This document shows positions 34,263 through 45,700 of a stretch of 64,000 nt of DNA, in pieces (positions within the stretch are counted from its first letter, which is position 1; each line of letters begins with the position of its first letter). Below the pieces are notes generated by a model. The model was not told the origin of the DNA, did not search any database, and worked only from the letters and a program-made list of their open reading frames with translations. A program made the position numbers and the translations under genes. The DNA is from Psococerastis gibbosa (Eukaryota; Arthropoda; Insecta; Psocodea; Psocidae): positions 5,022,001-5,086,000 of the forward strand of contig OZ020488.1 of the NCBI GenBank assembly GCA_963971405.1, in the 5' to 3' direction.

Positions 34263-35857
34263 TTTATAAAATTAACATAATTGTCTCAAACTTTGTTTTT
34301 ACCCAGGCGGGAAAACGAAAACTGGCTGCCATACTTTGGACCAAAAAATCCACCAAATTCACATTTTCATAAGAAATCATACTAACTTATATACATAGAA
34401 TATGGAAATTTTAATATTAAATATGCAAAAGTTAGCAATTTAATTGTTAATTAATTAATGAAAACAGTGCTTTTTAACTTCGTAGTCAAGAAAAGTTCAG
34501 GATGAAAATGAAAAGAAACAAACCAAGCAATGGCGGCAACGGCGTATACTTATCATAGAACCTTTAAAACCAAGTTTCGTATCCAGTTCTATTATAACAT
34601 TCTTGTTTTTATCTTGCCAAATTTATGAAGTGTAGTTTGTGTTTCCGACGGGCCTAGTGCCGAAACCAGTTCTGTTAATTTGAATGTTTGACTAAGTCGT
34701 ATTTTTCTTAAATGTTATAATATAACAATATATTTCATTTGTTTCATTTACTGTCAATACGGGTACCCAACAATTAAGTGCCATCAAAGCGAGGGCTCTG
34801 CAAAGTTTATATTTTCGACATGGCTATTGCTAAAACTGTGATTACATTATTTCCTTTAAAACAATAGAATAATCCTAAATCACCTTCACCATTCCCGACC
34901 GGATCAGCTGAAGTAATAAACCTCAAAATTTGAACTAAAATTGCACAGGTATACTAAACTGATTTAGTACCTTAAAAAATTTGCGACTTATTTCCAAGCT
35001 TAAAAGCTACCCACTTTCCAAAATATTACAATTAAACCTCAAGTCTACCTAGAACACAGATACGATGTGAAATGACCGTTGCCACGATGCCCAACGACAT
35101 AAAATACCTGAGTGATGGCGCAACCCATAACTACACCATTCTGAAGTAACCGTAACTTATGATAAGTTGCCATGGAGACTACTGAACATTAGTTCTGTAT
35201 GAACACTCATAAGCTAAATAAGAAGGCTTAAATTATCAGTTCAGCACTATTGAGAAAAAGCTCCAAGCTCCCTCTAGGTAAAATTAATCTCATTGATCAT
35301 GTCTAATTTCAATACAAGCCACTGTTGCAACAGACTGGGGCAGTGAATTAGCGTTCAAATACTCTCTACCAATATTTGAGCACAAAATAACGTGGATTTG
35401 ATTTTCATTAAAAACAAATTTCTACCCTACCAACAATACTGTAGTCCGTAAATCAAATCGTAAATTAGCCAGTGGCCACTAACTCGTCAAATAAATTATA
35501 AATCCATCATTCCACCAGCGTTCTAGACAACCAACTTCCATGTAGGAAAAAAAGTGAAAACAACACTTACAGGACGAAAAGAAATGTAGTAAGTTACCAA
35601 TCACTGAGCACTTCGCCATTATTTTGAAATTTTCCGACACAAACGAAAAATGGCGGAAAAGTTAACAAAAAGAGGAAAAAACACAGGGGAGGGGGTTATT
35701 TTTGCCTCTCTCGCACAAAAACACATACCTACAGTATAGACAACATTACTACCGTTTACAGAGCACCTCCGATTCCCTTGTCCAACATCAACAAAATTAG
35801 AAAACTGCACTCCATTAGTATTAGTGATAACGTTGGTAAGCGTGTGTACACAGCCTG
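34263..35857. other. Downstream flank / possible 3' UTR of Larp4B
   Basis: AT-rich and without recognisable frames. The first part below 35858 should be 3' UTR, but no poly(A) signal could be chosen with confidence. Confidence 0.35.
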
Positions 35858-36024
35858 CTACTTGGCGTCGCGCGGTGGCCGCGCGGCAACTTCGCGTCTA
35901 CGCCCAATTCCACCGGCCGCTCCCGTCACTGTCGACGCAGACGCTCCCACCTGTTGCTGTTGTCGGCTGTTTGCCCGACTGGCTGCCCGTGAAGTCACTT
36001 CGCGGAAACCTTCTTCCCGCTTAT
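35858..36024 (-). CDS. Larp4B: Larp4B terminal coding exon 15
   Basis: Acceptor cttgattttgcag. After the split Asp codon it encodes [18 protein letters not shown], a Gln run, an Ala/Gly tract and the basic end [15 protein letters not shown], then TAG (minus strand) at 35858-35860. The basic, low-complexity C-terminus fits the family. No closely placed polyadenylation signal was settled on. Confidence 0.88.
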
Positions 36025-39000
36025 CTGCAAAATCAAGCCATTTGAAAAAATACCGAAAGTCTACTTCACTTCAGGCAGCCAACTGCCTTACCAAGTTGAA
36101 TCCACGAGAGCAGAGTGTTTCACACTGCGGCAAACTTGGTAGTGTGCACAGTGTTGGCAGGGGAACATGGTGGGACATGATAACGCGCTGAGACTATACC
36201 AGTCACTCTACAAGCGTGGCGGGTCCTGGTCACCTCCGAATTAATCGTGTGACTTTACAATGCTCCCCAAGTGGTACGGAATCCACTATAAACAGGAGGT
36301 CCACCCTGTCAGTCAACTCCCCTTCTCTCCGAGGTGAAGCTATGGGGAAGACTCATAGACAGAAAATAGTTTTAGTAGCAATAAAAATAACCCGAAAGCC
36401 TTTAACAGATAAAGTGTTTTATTACATCGAGACAGCATGTTTTCCAAAAAAATAAGTTACACAAAGTGACTAAGTCGCTTAAGGGGAAGAGGAAGAAGAA
36501 TTAAGTGGCTGTGGGTAAAATTAGGACGAAATAGTGACTCGCTGGGACTGGTATAGGATCCCCTTTCACTACGACTACTCAACATCTACATATTATGGTC
36601 AGCAACATGGCCGTCAGCTTAAGAGGACATGCTACGTAGAAAATCAGCACCCCAAAATTTGTTGTTTTTATTTTTTTATTTAATTAACAAAGCAAGTCAT
36701 TAAAGATTTGGCTCATGGAAGCTGTGGAAGACTGCTTCATACATCATGTAATAGGAAATATTAAATTTTTGGTACCTTAGTTCTTCCATAAATACCAGAA
36801 CAGACAGGACTAACATTTCGCGTATTCTGGGATTTTTGGAAGAACTACAAAACCGAAAAAATACCCGATTATATGATGCACGAAGTAGTCTTCTACAACT
36901 TCCATGAGCCAAATTTTCTACGTGACATCTCCTCTTAAGTTTACCCCTACCGGGGACGGTAAGGTAACCAAAGGGGTTGAGTGGATAATATTACCTTCAG
37001 GCCCAGTCTCGAACGTCAACCTAGCGTTTCACGGTCAAGTTCTCTACCAACCAGGCTACGCCGGCGCAGTTGAAAATCATCTTACCTTTGTCTACAGTCC
37101 TGATATCTCTTGAACTTCCGCTCCGTTCACGTTCGCGTTCGGTTTCGGCGGCCACCTTCTCGCCGCCCTTCTCCTTGGCGTGCTGGGCGACTTGCGCGTA
37201 GCTCAGTCGAGGAGCAGCATCCTACCACAAACAAACCACGCATTACCAAAACAACAAAAAAACATAAGTGTCAACAAGTAGCCACGCAACAACGCGGTTC
37301 CCTCAGTTATGTGGTGGACTAGAAATCAACAAAATTAAGCCAGCAGCAGACTAGTCTGAATTGAGTTATGGCGCCCTTGCAGATTACAAAGGGCGCCACC
37401 TCACAGATTACACTCAAACTGCCGGCCACGGGGGCTTCCAAGACGTCCCCAGGTTCACTGCCTCCGCCCCACCAAGAGAGGGGCGTCCCAGGCTCCCCTG
37501 ATACGTCTGATTTCTGGTTCCCCCGCACGCCATTAGGGCGCCGCCCTGCTGGGGCGTTCAGTGGCTCTCTCAGACCTTCCCGGGGTCGTGAACGAGTGAC
37601 CAGACACTCCGTGTGTGGACCCCTGCTGTGAGATTGCCACTGGCTTACCTTTTGTTATGTTCTAGTGTAAATCCACCCTTTCATCATGGGGATACTGCCG
37701 ATGAATGAAGGGATCTTAGAAGATTCAATACAGTATGCATCTTTAAAGAACTGCTGTTGATTCCTTAGGGACTAGCTTCGCTCTTGCCATACGAAGCGGT
37801 TTACATTTTCAAACAGAAAAACTGATCTTCTGGCAACACCGCTTATAAATCAATTAATAAATACAAATAAAGCCTGCGAACAGGAAATTGTATTCTGAAT
37901 GTTACCTTTCCATAGATACCTACAATATTTTTCTTTTTCCCTGGAGATTAGTGGGGGGGGGGGGGGGGGGGGGAAGGAGGTCGAACCCTGTTCCTGGAGA
38001 TTGGCGCCCACGACATGCTGGGCTAACTTGGCGGGTTTAGGGTAAACCGCAACTTAATGCACTCCTGCAACACCGCTTATAAATCAATTAATAAATACAA
38101 ATAAAGCCTGCGAACAGGAAATTGTATTCTGAATGTTACCTTTCCATAGATACCTACAATATTTTTCTTTTTCCCTGGAGATTAGTGGGGGGGGGGGGGG
38201 GGAAGGAGGTCGAACCCTGTTCCTGGAGATTGGCGCCCACGACATGCTGGGCTAACTTGGCGGGTTTAGGGTAAACCGCAACTTAATGCACTCCTGATAA
38301 TAGTTTTCCCAATCAAACACACAAAACCGCACATAAACAGGAACACAAGCAATGCAAAGAAGCCCTCCGAGATTTGTACTTATTGATTGTAAGGCCCATT
38401 ATTACGTATGGAAGTGTGACTTGGGCCCACAGGACTGCAGTACAAAGTATAAGAGACACCCTCACTAAAGTACAAAGACTGGCCTGTGTATGCATTACAG
38501 GGGCTATGAAATCCTGTCCCACTGCAGCAATGGAGATTGTGCTGGACTTCCCACCCCTCCATATTGCAGTGGAAACGTCAGCCGAAAGGGCAAGGCTACG
38601 GATTATTAGGAGCGGGGTAAAAAGGAGTGGAAGGGCAATTAAGAGAGACTCAGCCTCTCTGACTACGTCTGACCACTGCCTGGATATGCCAAGCGATAGA
38701 ATTCACCCAAAATACTGTTTTAAGAGGGAATTCGAAACTATATTAGGGACAAAGAAAGAATACTGCGAATCAGCAGGAATTCTCAATAGTCACACAATTA
38801 AGTGGTTCACTGATGGCTCTAGGCTGGGACGTACAAGACCAAGAACAGGTCTTGGCGTCTTTGGTCCTGGGGTGAAATATCTGGAGTCTCTTGGGGAGAC
38901 AACTACAGTCTACCAGGCTGAGTTATGTGCCCTTGACAGATGTATGCAAATGAATCTCGACAGGGAATATAGATCGAGAGAAATTGTTATCATGTCAGAT

Positions 39001-39660
39001 AGCCAAGCAGCCCTTAAAGCAATAACAGCATACAAAATCACCTCACAACTAGTGTGGGAATGTAGATTGAAACTGGACATACTGTCCGGTGCGAATAAGG
39101 TTACCTTGATATGGGTGCCTGGGCACACAGGCATTGAAGGCAATGAGGTTGCTGACCAGCTTGCAAAAAGGGGAGCTACCTCCCCTTTTACGGGACCCGA
39201 ACCTTTTTGCGGTGTTGGGGAAACCCTCGCCCGCAGATTTGTTAAAGGCAGGGAGAACCTGAAAGTGGCTGAATACTGGACCTCATTGCCGGGCCTTCGG
39301 CAAGCCAAAATGCTCCTGGGAAGCCACCAGCGCAAAAGAGCCCAAGTATGCATTAATATGAACAGGAGACATCTGCGTGTGATCACAGGATTCCTCTCTG
39401 GGCATTTCAACTTGAATGGACATCTGACCAACATAGGTGTCAGAGAGTCTAGAGCATGCAGATTCTGTAACGAAGGAGCGGAGGACCCCGAGCATATCCT
39501 CCTTCACTGCGATGCAATCGCACGTAGAAGAGCAGCATGCTTGGGAAACTTGCAATTACATGTAAAAGACCTACCACTTCTAAATCCCCTCAAGGTCCTG
39601 GCTCTCCTGAGGGAAATAGGCCCAATAGGCTTAAGTGCACACAGGTAACACCTGTACCCC

Positions 39661-39702
<42 letters not shown>

Positions 39703-42700
39703 AGCACGCATTACCAAAACAAAACAAGTGTCAACAAGTAGCCACGCAACAACGCGGTTCCCTCAGTTATGTGGTGGACTAGATATCAACAAAAATAAGC
39801 CAGCAGCAGACTAGTCTGAATTGAGTTACGGCGCCCTTGCAGATTACAAAGGGCGCCACCTCACAGATTACACTCAAACTGCCGGCCACGGGGGCTTCCA
39901 AGACGTCCCCAGGTTCACTGCCTCCGCCCCACCAAGAGAGGGGCGTCCCAGGCTCCCCTGATACGTCTGATTTCTGGTTCCCCCGCACGCCATTAGGGCG
40001 CCGCCCTGCTGGGGCGTTCAGTGGCTCTCTCAGACCTTCCCGGGGTCGTGAACGAGTGACCAGACACTCCGTGTGTGGACCCCTGCTGTGAGATTGCCAC
40101 TGGCTTACCTTTTGTTATGTTCTAGTGTAAATCCACCCTTTCATCATGGGGATACTGCCGATGAATGAAGGGATCTTAGAAGATTCAATACAGTATGCAT
40201 CTTTAAAGAACTGCTGTTGATTCCTTAGGGACTAGCTTCGCTCTTGCCATACGAAGCGGTTTACATTTTCAAACAGAAAAACTGATCTTCTGGCAACACC
40301 GCTTATAAATCAATTAATAAATACAAATAAAGCCTGCGAACAGGAAATTGTATTCTGAATGTTACCTTTCCATAGATACCTACAATATTTTTCTTTTTCC
40401 CTGGAGATTAGTGGGGGGGGGGGGGGGGGGAAGGAGGTCGAACCCTGTTCCTGGAGATTGGCGCCCACGACATGCTGGGCTAACTTGGCGGGTTTAGGGT
40501 AAACCGCAACTTAATGCACTCCTGATAATAGTTTTCCCAATCAAACACACAAAACCGCACATAAACAGGAACACAAGCAATGCAAAGAAGCACGCATTAC
40601 CAAAACAAAACAAGTGTCAACAAGTAGCCACGCAACAACGCGGTTCCCTCAGTTAAATAGTGGACTAGAAATCAACAAAAATAAGCCAGCAGCAGACTAG
40701 TCTGAATTGAGTTACGGCGCCCTTGCAGATTACACTCAAACTGCCGGCCACGGGGGCTTCCAAGACGTCCCCAGGTTCACTGCCTCCGCCCCACCATGAG
40801 GGGCGTCCCAGGCTCCCCTGACACGTCTGATTTCTGGTTCCCCCGCACGCCATTATGGCGCCGCCCTGCTGGGGCGTTCAGTGGCTCTCTCAGACCTTCC
40901 CGGGGTCGTGAACGAGTGATAAGACACTCCGTGTGTGGACCCCTGCTGTGAGAGTGCCACTGGCTTACCTATTGTTATGTTCTAGTGTAAATCCACCCTT
41001 TCATCATGGGGATACTGCTGCCCTTGAAGGCATGGTATATTAAGACACAATTAACATGGGTCTTTCAACACAGCCCTCAAGAATTCCTCTTACAGTATGA
41101 AACGGTTTACTGTTTTTTTCTTTTTTGTAGGCTATAAATGAAATGTTCCTCTTCATTTTGATGCATAGTTTATGGCCGTCACTAACATCAATTAGCCACA
41201 GTTTTCAAACTCCTCGCGAGACCGCTATTTTTTAACACATCATGGTCCATAATTGCGGCTAATTGGTGCTGGGGACGGCACAATAATTAACATTAAAGCG
41301 TAAAGGAATACATTTTCCTATTTATACGTTAGTATAAGGAAAGCCTTGTGGTGGTCGAAATGTTCGATTTCGGGATTTCAACTGATTTTAAAACCTTATC
41401 TTACGGTCCATTTTTGTTTTTGAGGACAACTGTCAGAACAACGATCTTGCATTAGATATGCGACATTAGTTTTCTAGATAGAAACTTTTTCGTTTTGAGC
41501 GCAGATATTATAAAGATTGTAAACGACGAAGTAGGTAAATGGACGTATTATTATTAATATTATTACTAACATCAGAGAACTCTCTATTGACCAATGCTCT
41601 ATTTGAGATGCTATGGGCAGCAACATGGCCGACTACCACGTTTTCCAAAGGCCAGCCAGGCGGAAACACCTTTCCATTTACATGCATGTCAAGTCTCGAA
41701 CCTCGACCTTCCGTGTCATAACTCGAGTTCTCTACCAACTGCACTATATTTTAATACGTAATAATAAATATATACAGGTAAGACTTACTGAAGGAACAGG
41801 ACTCTGGGGCGGAAGCTGGTCAGTAGTCATGGTAGCGGCATTGGTGGTCGCAGGCTTCTCCCCCCTCTCCACCTTCTCCGCGTCCCCATTCAGCAGTATG
41901 TCGTCAGTCTTCGTTGCTTTGTCCGCCGTCGCACATTTGGCAACAGGAACAACGCTGATGGAAGAGCAAAAAAATCAATTTAGCAAAAACAAGAAGAAAA
42001 GGATAGGTGCATCGAACCTACCTAAAACACAAAAATTACACTGTCACCCCAAGAGATTGTAACTTGGTTGTTCGCGTCAAACAGACGTTGCGGTCTGTTA
42101 ACACTGATTATCACAGCCAAATATTACTTTAGGTCTCGTCTGACGCCAACAGGACAACAATGGATCCCGCAGGTAACACAAAGACCAAAAAACTCAATTA
42201 GTGATGTGTCACTCCACGACGACTAGTCAGTCAACTCAAGTCCAGTGCAAATTTAACCTCTCACTGCATGACTTGATATAAACAAGATAAGAGGTTTTGC
42301 CCGTAACCGATAACTCGAGAACGTTTGCAGATAATTTAGGTCCAGTGCACTAAACCAAACTTTTTTTGTCCGTGGACCACCATGGCTGTGACAGGAAAAC
42401 CGTCAAATTCTAGGACCAAGATCAAGTAGTATGTGCGTACAATTAGGCTACGTGCTTACATTTTATTAAATGTTTAGGACTGGTATCGGTTGGATTTTAT
42501 AGTTCAGTGCCAATACTTACTGTATTTTACTTCAAATTTCCAATAACTCAGCTGTTTTATTTGCTTATTTCTTCCTTTGGTCCGTGGACCACCTGATATA
42601 TGCCTGTGGACCACTGTTTGGGAACCACTGCACTAACCTATTGTTGTCTTATATTACTCAGCTCCAGCGCCACACGGAAAGACTCCGTTCCTGCTTTCAA

Positions 42701-45700
42701 GAGCTCGCCAAAAGAAGTAGTTACACTTCAAAATATAATTTTGGCGGGAAGCGTATGTTCGATCACTCCTATATACCCGTCACGTCTGCGGCCATTATGT
42801 ATTTATATTCCTAGGTCGAAACCGACCGGGTTTTTGGTAGCGCTGACTGCAGCCTTTGGCTTATTGTAACTAGGTTCGCCTATTATAACCTGCAGTTTCA
42901 CATTGTGTCCCTCTGGTTACTACACCTTGCCTTAACTCAGGTAGTTGTGTCAGCCCCTGAACTAAGCCTATTTTTCCTCCATTATTAGTCCAGTTATCCC
43001 GTAGGGAAGCCACTTAACACTGTTATCATGTACACGGTCATTGGGACCACCAGCATCCACAAGCTACGCCGATGGCTTGTCTACGGCCATAACGTGCATT
43101 GCTTCTAATAGGTATAGCGTAGGAATACTCACTTGTTGGGAGACGGAGGCGGAGTAAGGATGATCGCATTGGCATCACAGCTCGAATTAGCAGGGGCGGC
43201 GTTAGCAACAGGAGCGTTTGTTGCCACGGCGACGGTCGCGGTAGCTACGGGGGCAGCAGGTTCTGTTATAGGACTAGATCCCTCACCACTCTTACAAGCT
43301 TTCTCCACCGACTGCTAACAATACAACAAAACCATAAATAAAACAGCTATTATTTCATTACAAAGGCTTCAAACGGCCGGAGCCATTATTTATGTATATA
43401 CTATCAATCAAAATATGAAGACAATAATTACTTCTAACACTTCAATATTTCCTAGGAAATATAAATTGAGGCTGAATGGATTGTGTAGCGTGATGCCCTA
43501 AATTAAAGTAGCTTATCCGCAAAAGAAGCAATCAAAATGGGAGATCACCAAAAAGCCTCGCGTCCCTGTCTGAGCAGGAAACTGGGAAGCCTTGGGAGGC
43601 TTTGAAAGTGAAAACAGGTGATCTTTGGAGATCTGCCAAGAGCTCCGGCTGTGGCGAAGTTCCCAGTCCCGACTACCTGCATCCTGTGCACTATAGGGGA
43701 GAAGTAGATAGGGAGTCATCTTCAGACTTGACCTGCACGTCAAGAACAAGTCCACCTTAAGCGGTGCATAAAGGCAAATTCTATGCAGCAGACCTGTTGG
43801 GAAATGTCGAGATACATTAGAGCAATTGCAGACAAATGCATATTCTAAGGCAGCAGATTTTTATAGATGTGTACCCGTCTCCATACAGATCTGCTGCGTA
43901 GAAACTGTCTTTGTGTACCGGACCAAAGGCGGAGTTTCCACCGACCTCTCATTGCAGAATGCACTTACGTTGACATGGTAGAAGACATTCAAGACTTAGG
44001 CGGGGTTTCCACCGACCTCTCATTGCAGAATGCAAATGACATTGACGGAAAATTGAATTTTTCTTTTTGTAGAAATCTATTAAAATGTTTGTACTTAACA
44101 TATCCCATGACGCCATTTTTTAATTTTAGTTTGTTGGTGCTTTACTCTATGATCATTGATCAATTTTAACTATGGCAAAGAGTGAAACAAAAATTTCCGT
44201 CAATGTCATTTGCATTCTGCAATGAGAGGTCGGTGGAAACCCTGTCTAAGACTTGCCGAACGTCTACAAGATAACGAAAAATGACGTGTACTCACGGCGG
44301 CTTGCCCTGGGTCGGCTGTCTGTGGCGGAGCAGGCTTGGGAGAGGTGGCGGGCGCGGGAGGCGAGGAATTTCTGCTGATCTCCTGCGTTGTGGTCGTGGC
44401 ACTAGCGGGACTGCTGCCACTGGCGGTAGTCGTCGTCTGTTGCGTCGTCGTAGTCGTCGTCTGCTGCGTCGTCGTAGTTGTCAAGGTACCTTTGTGTTTG
44501 GCGGTCCCTTTCACCACGTCAGCCAGTCTGAAAAACACAAACACATTAGGAAGTGACATCGGAAAGTGGAATACGACGGATAATACAATATTCCCGACCC
44601 TTATGGAGACTTTCACGATTTGAGAAGTCTCGACAAAGAATGCTGCACGGCATTGGAAGATGGTGGTGCAGTCAAGGGCTAATTTTCCATTTTTCATGTC
44701 TAATTCCTTATGAAATATTCGTCTACGCTTTGATGTACATTTTGAAACCGTGAATGTCGGTGTTACTGACCTGTTTTCGCCCCAATGGGACTGTGGGACA
44801 GTCTCAGTCTCGACAGAGACAGTCTTGAGGACGGCGCCCGCGGGTAGTGGTGGGAAGGCGGCCGCTGCCAGGTCAAACTGCGACCCCGACGGTGAGTTCC
44901 CACCCCCTTCTTCCTCTCTCCGTCGCCGCCTATACCGGTCACCACTTGAGCTGCAACAAGACACGTCCAATTACCAATTAATTTATATAGAAACCCTAAA
45001 AACATGCGTTCAGAAACCAAAACGTAATAAAACAAGTCAAGTGCGGTGGCGAGGATCTCCTAAGACGATGCCCCGGTTAGGTGTAGGTCGTGGGTTCGAA
45101 TCCCGCCAAGCCCAGTTTTCCTATATCCTTTAATTTCGGCTATCTCCTAAAACCACCCAGTTTTAAGGCCCGGTACACGCGAACAATTCAGTCGCCAGTG
45201 ATTCGTTGAGAAATTTTTCACGGCGACATCATCCGCGTGTACCGGGCCTTAATGTGCACATTTCAAAGAACACAACTGTCCACATACATGGTCCTAGAGA
45301 CAATGTCTACCAAAATTCTATTTGTCCCATATCAACCCAAGACACTATTAGGAGCACACGAAAGAACCCGCTGAAATTCATAAGCTTGACCGGAAAAAAG
45401 TAGCATGGCGTTGACTATACAAATCAAGCTTTTATTATAGCACACTCCGAAACTGGGAAAAGCTATTAAATTAACTAGCTCAGTTCTAATTCTATGTGTT
45501 GGGATACCGCAGATTTGCTCATTTCATGAAATGTTTCAGTGTCTATTGGCTACAACATAATGTGGTTTGGGCAGATCAATGATAAGAAATCGTTTCTCGA
45601 TATGGGCAACTAAGCAAGTCTACTTCATGAAATAGTTAAGATTGATTTGATCATATCGTCAAATAGTTACATTCTACACACACTATGCCAAATGGCCAAA

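Larger units (their letters stand above)
37237..41018. repeat. Tandem array of an ~886-bp unit, interrupted by a LINE
   Basis: Unit 1 (37237-38362) has an internal ~235-bp duplication (37832-38066 and 38067-38297). Unit 2 is 39705-40590. Unit 3 (40591-41018) is truncated and has small deletions. Each unit starts CACGCATTACCAAAAC and holds a GC-rich block (GGGCGTCCCAGGCTCCCC), a G run of 14-22 (37953-37974 in unit 1) and TTGGCGCCCACGACATGCTG. Frames of 69-87 codons recur but show no known motif. The array fills most of Larp4B intron 13. Confidence 0.9.

Noticed and set aside
37368-37631. An 87-codon frame recurring in each tandem unit (also at 39837-40091)
   Set aside because: The GC-rich composition keeps several frames open. 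The third unit carries deletions that break it, and no family motif is present.
44206-44970. A single 254-codon antisense frame covering two Larp4B exons
   Set aside because: It reads through introns 10 and 11 sequence. The exon model with GT/AG sites, matching phases and conserved [15 protein letters not shown] continuity explains it better.
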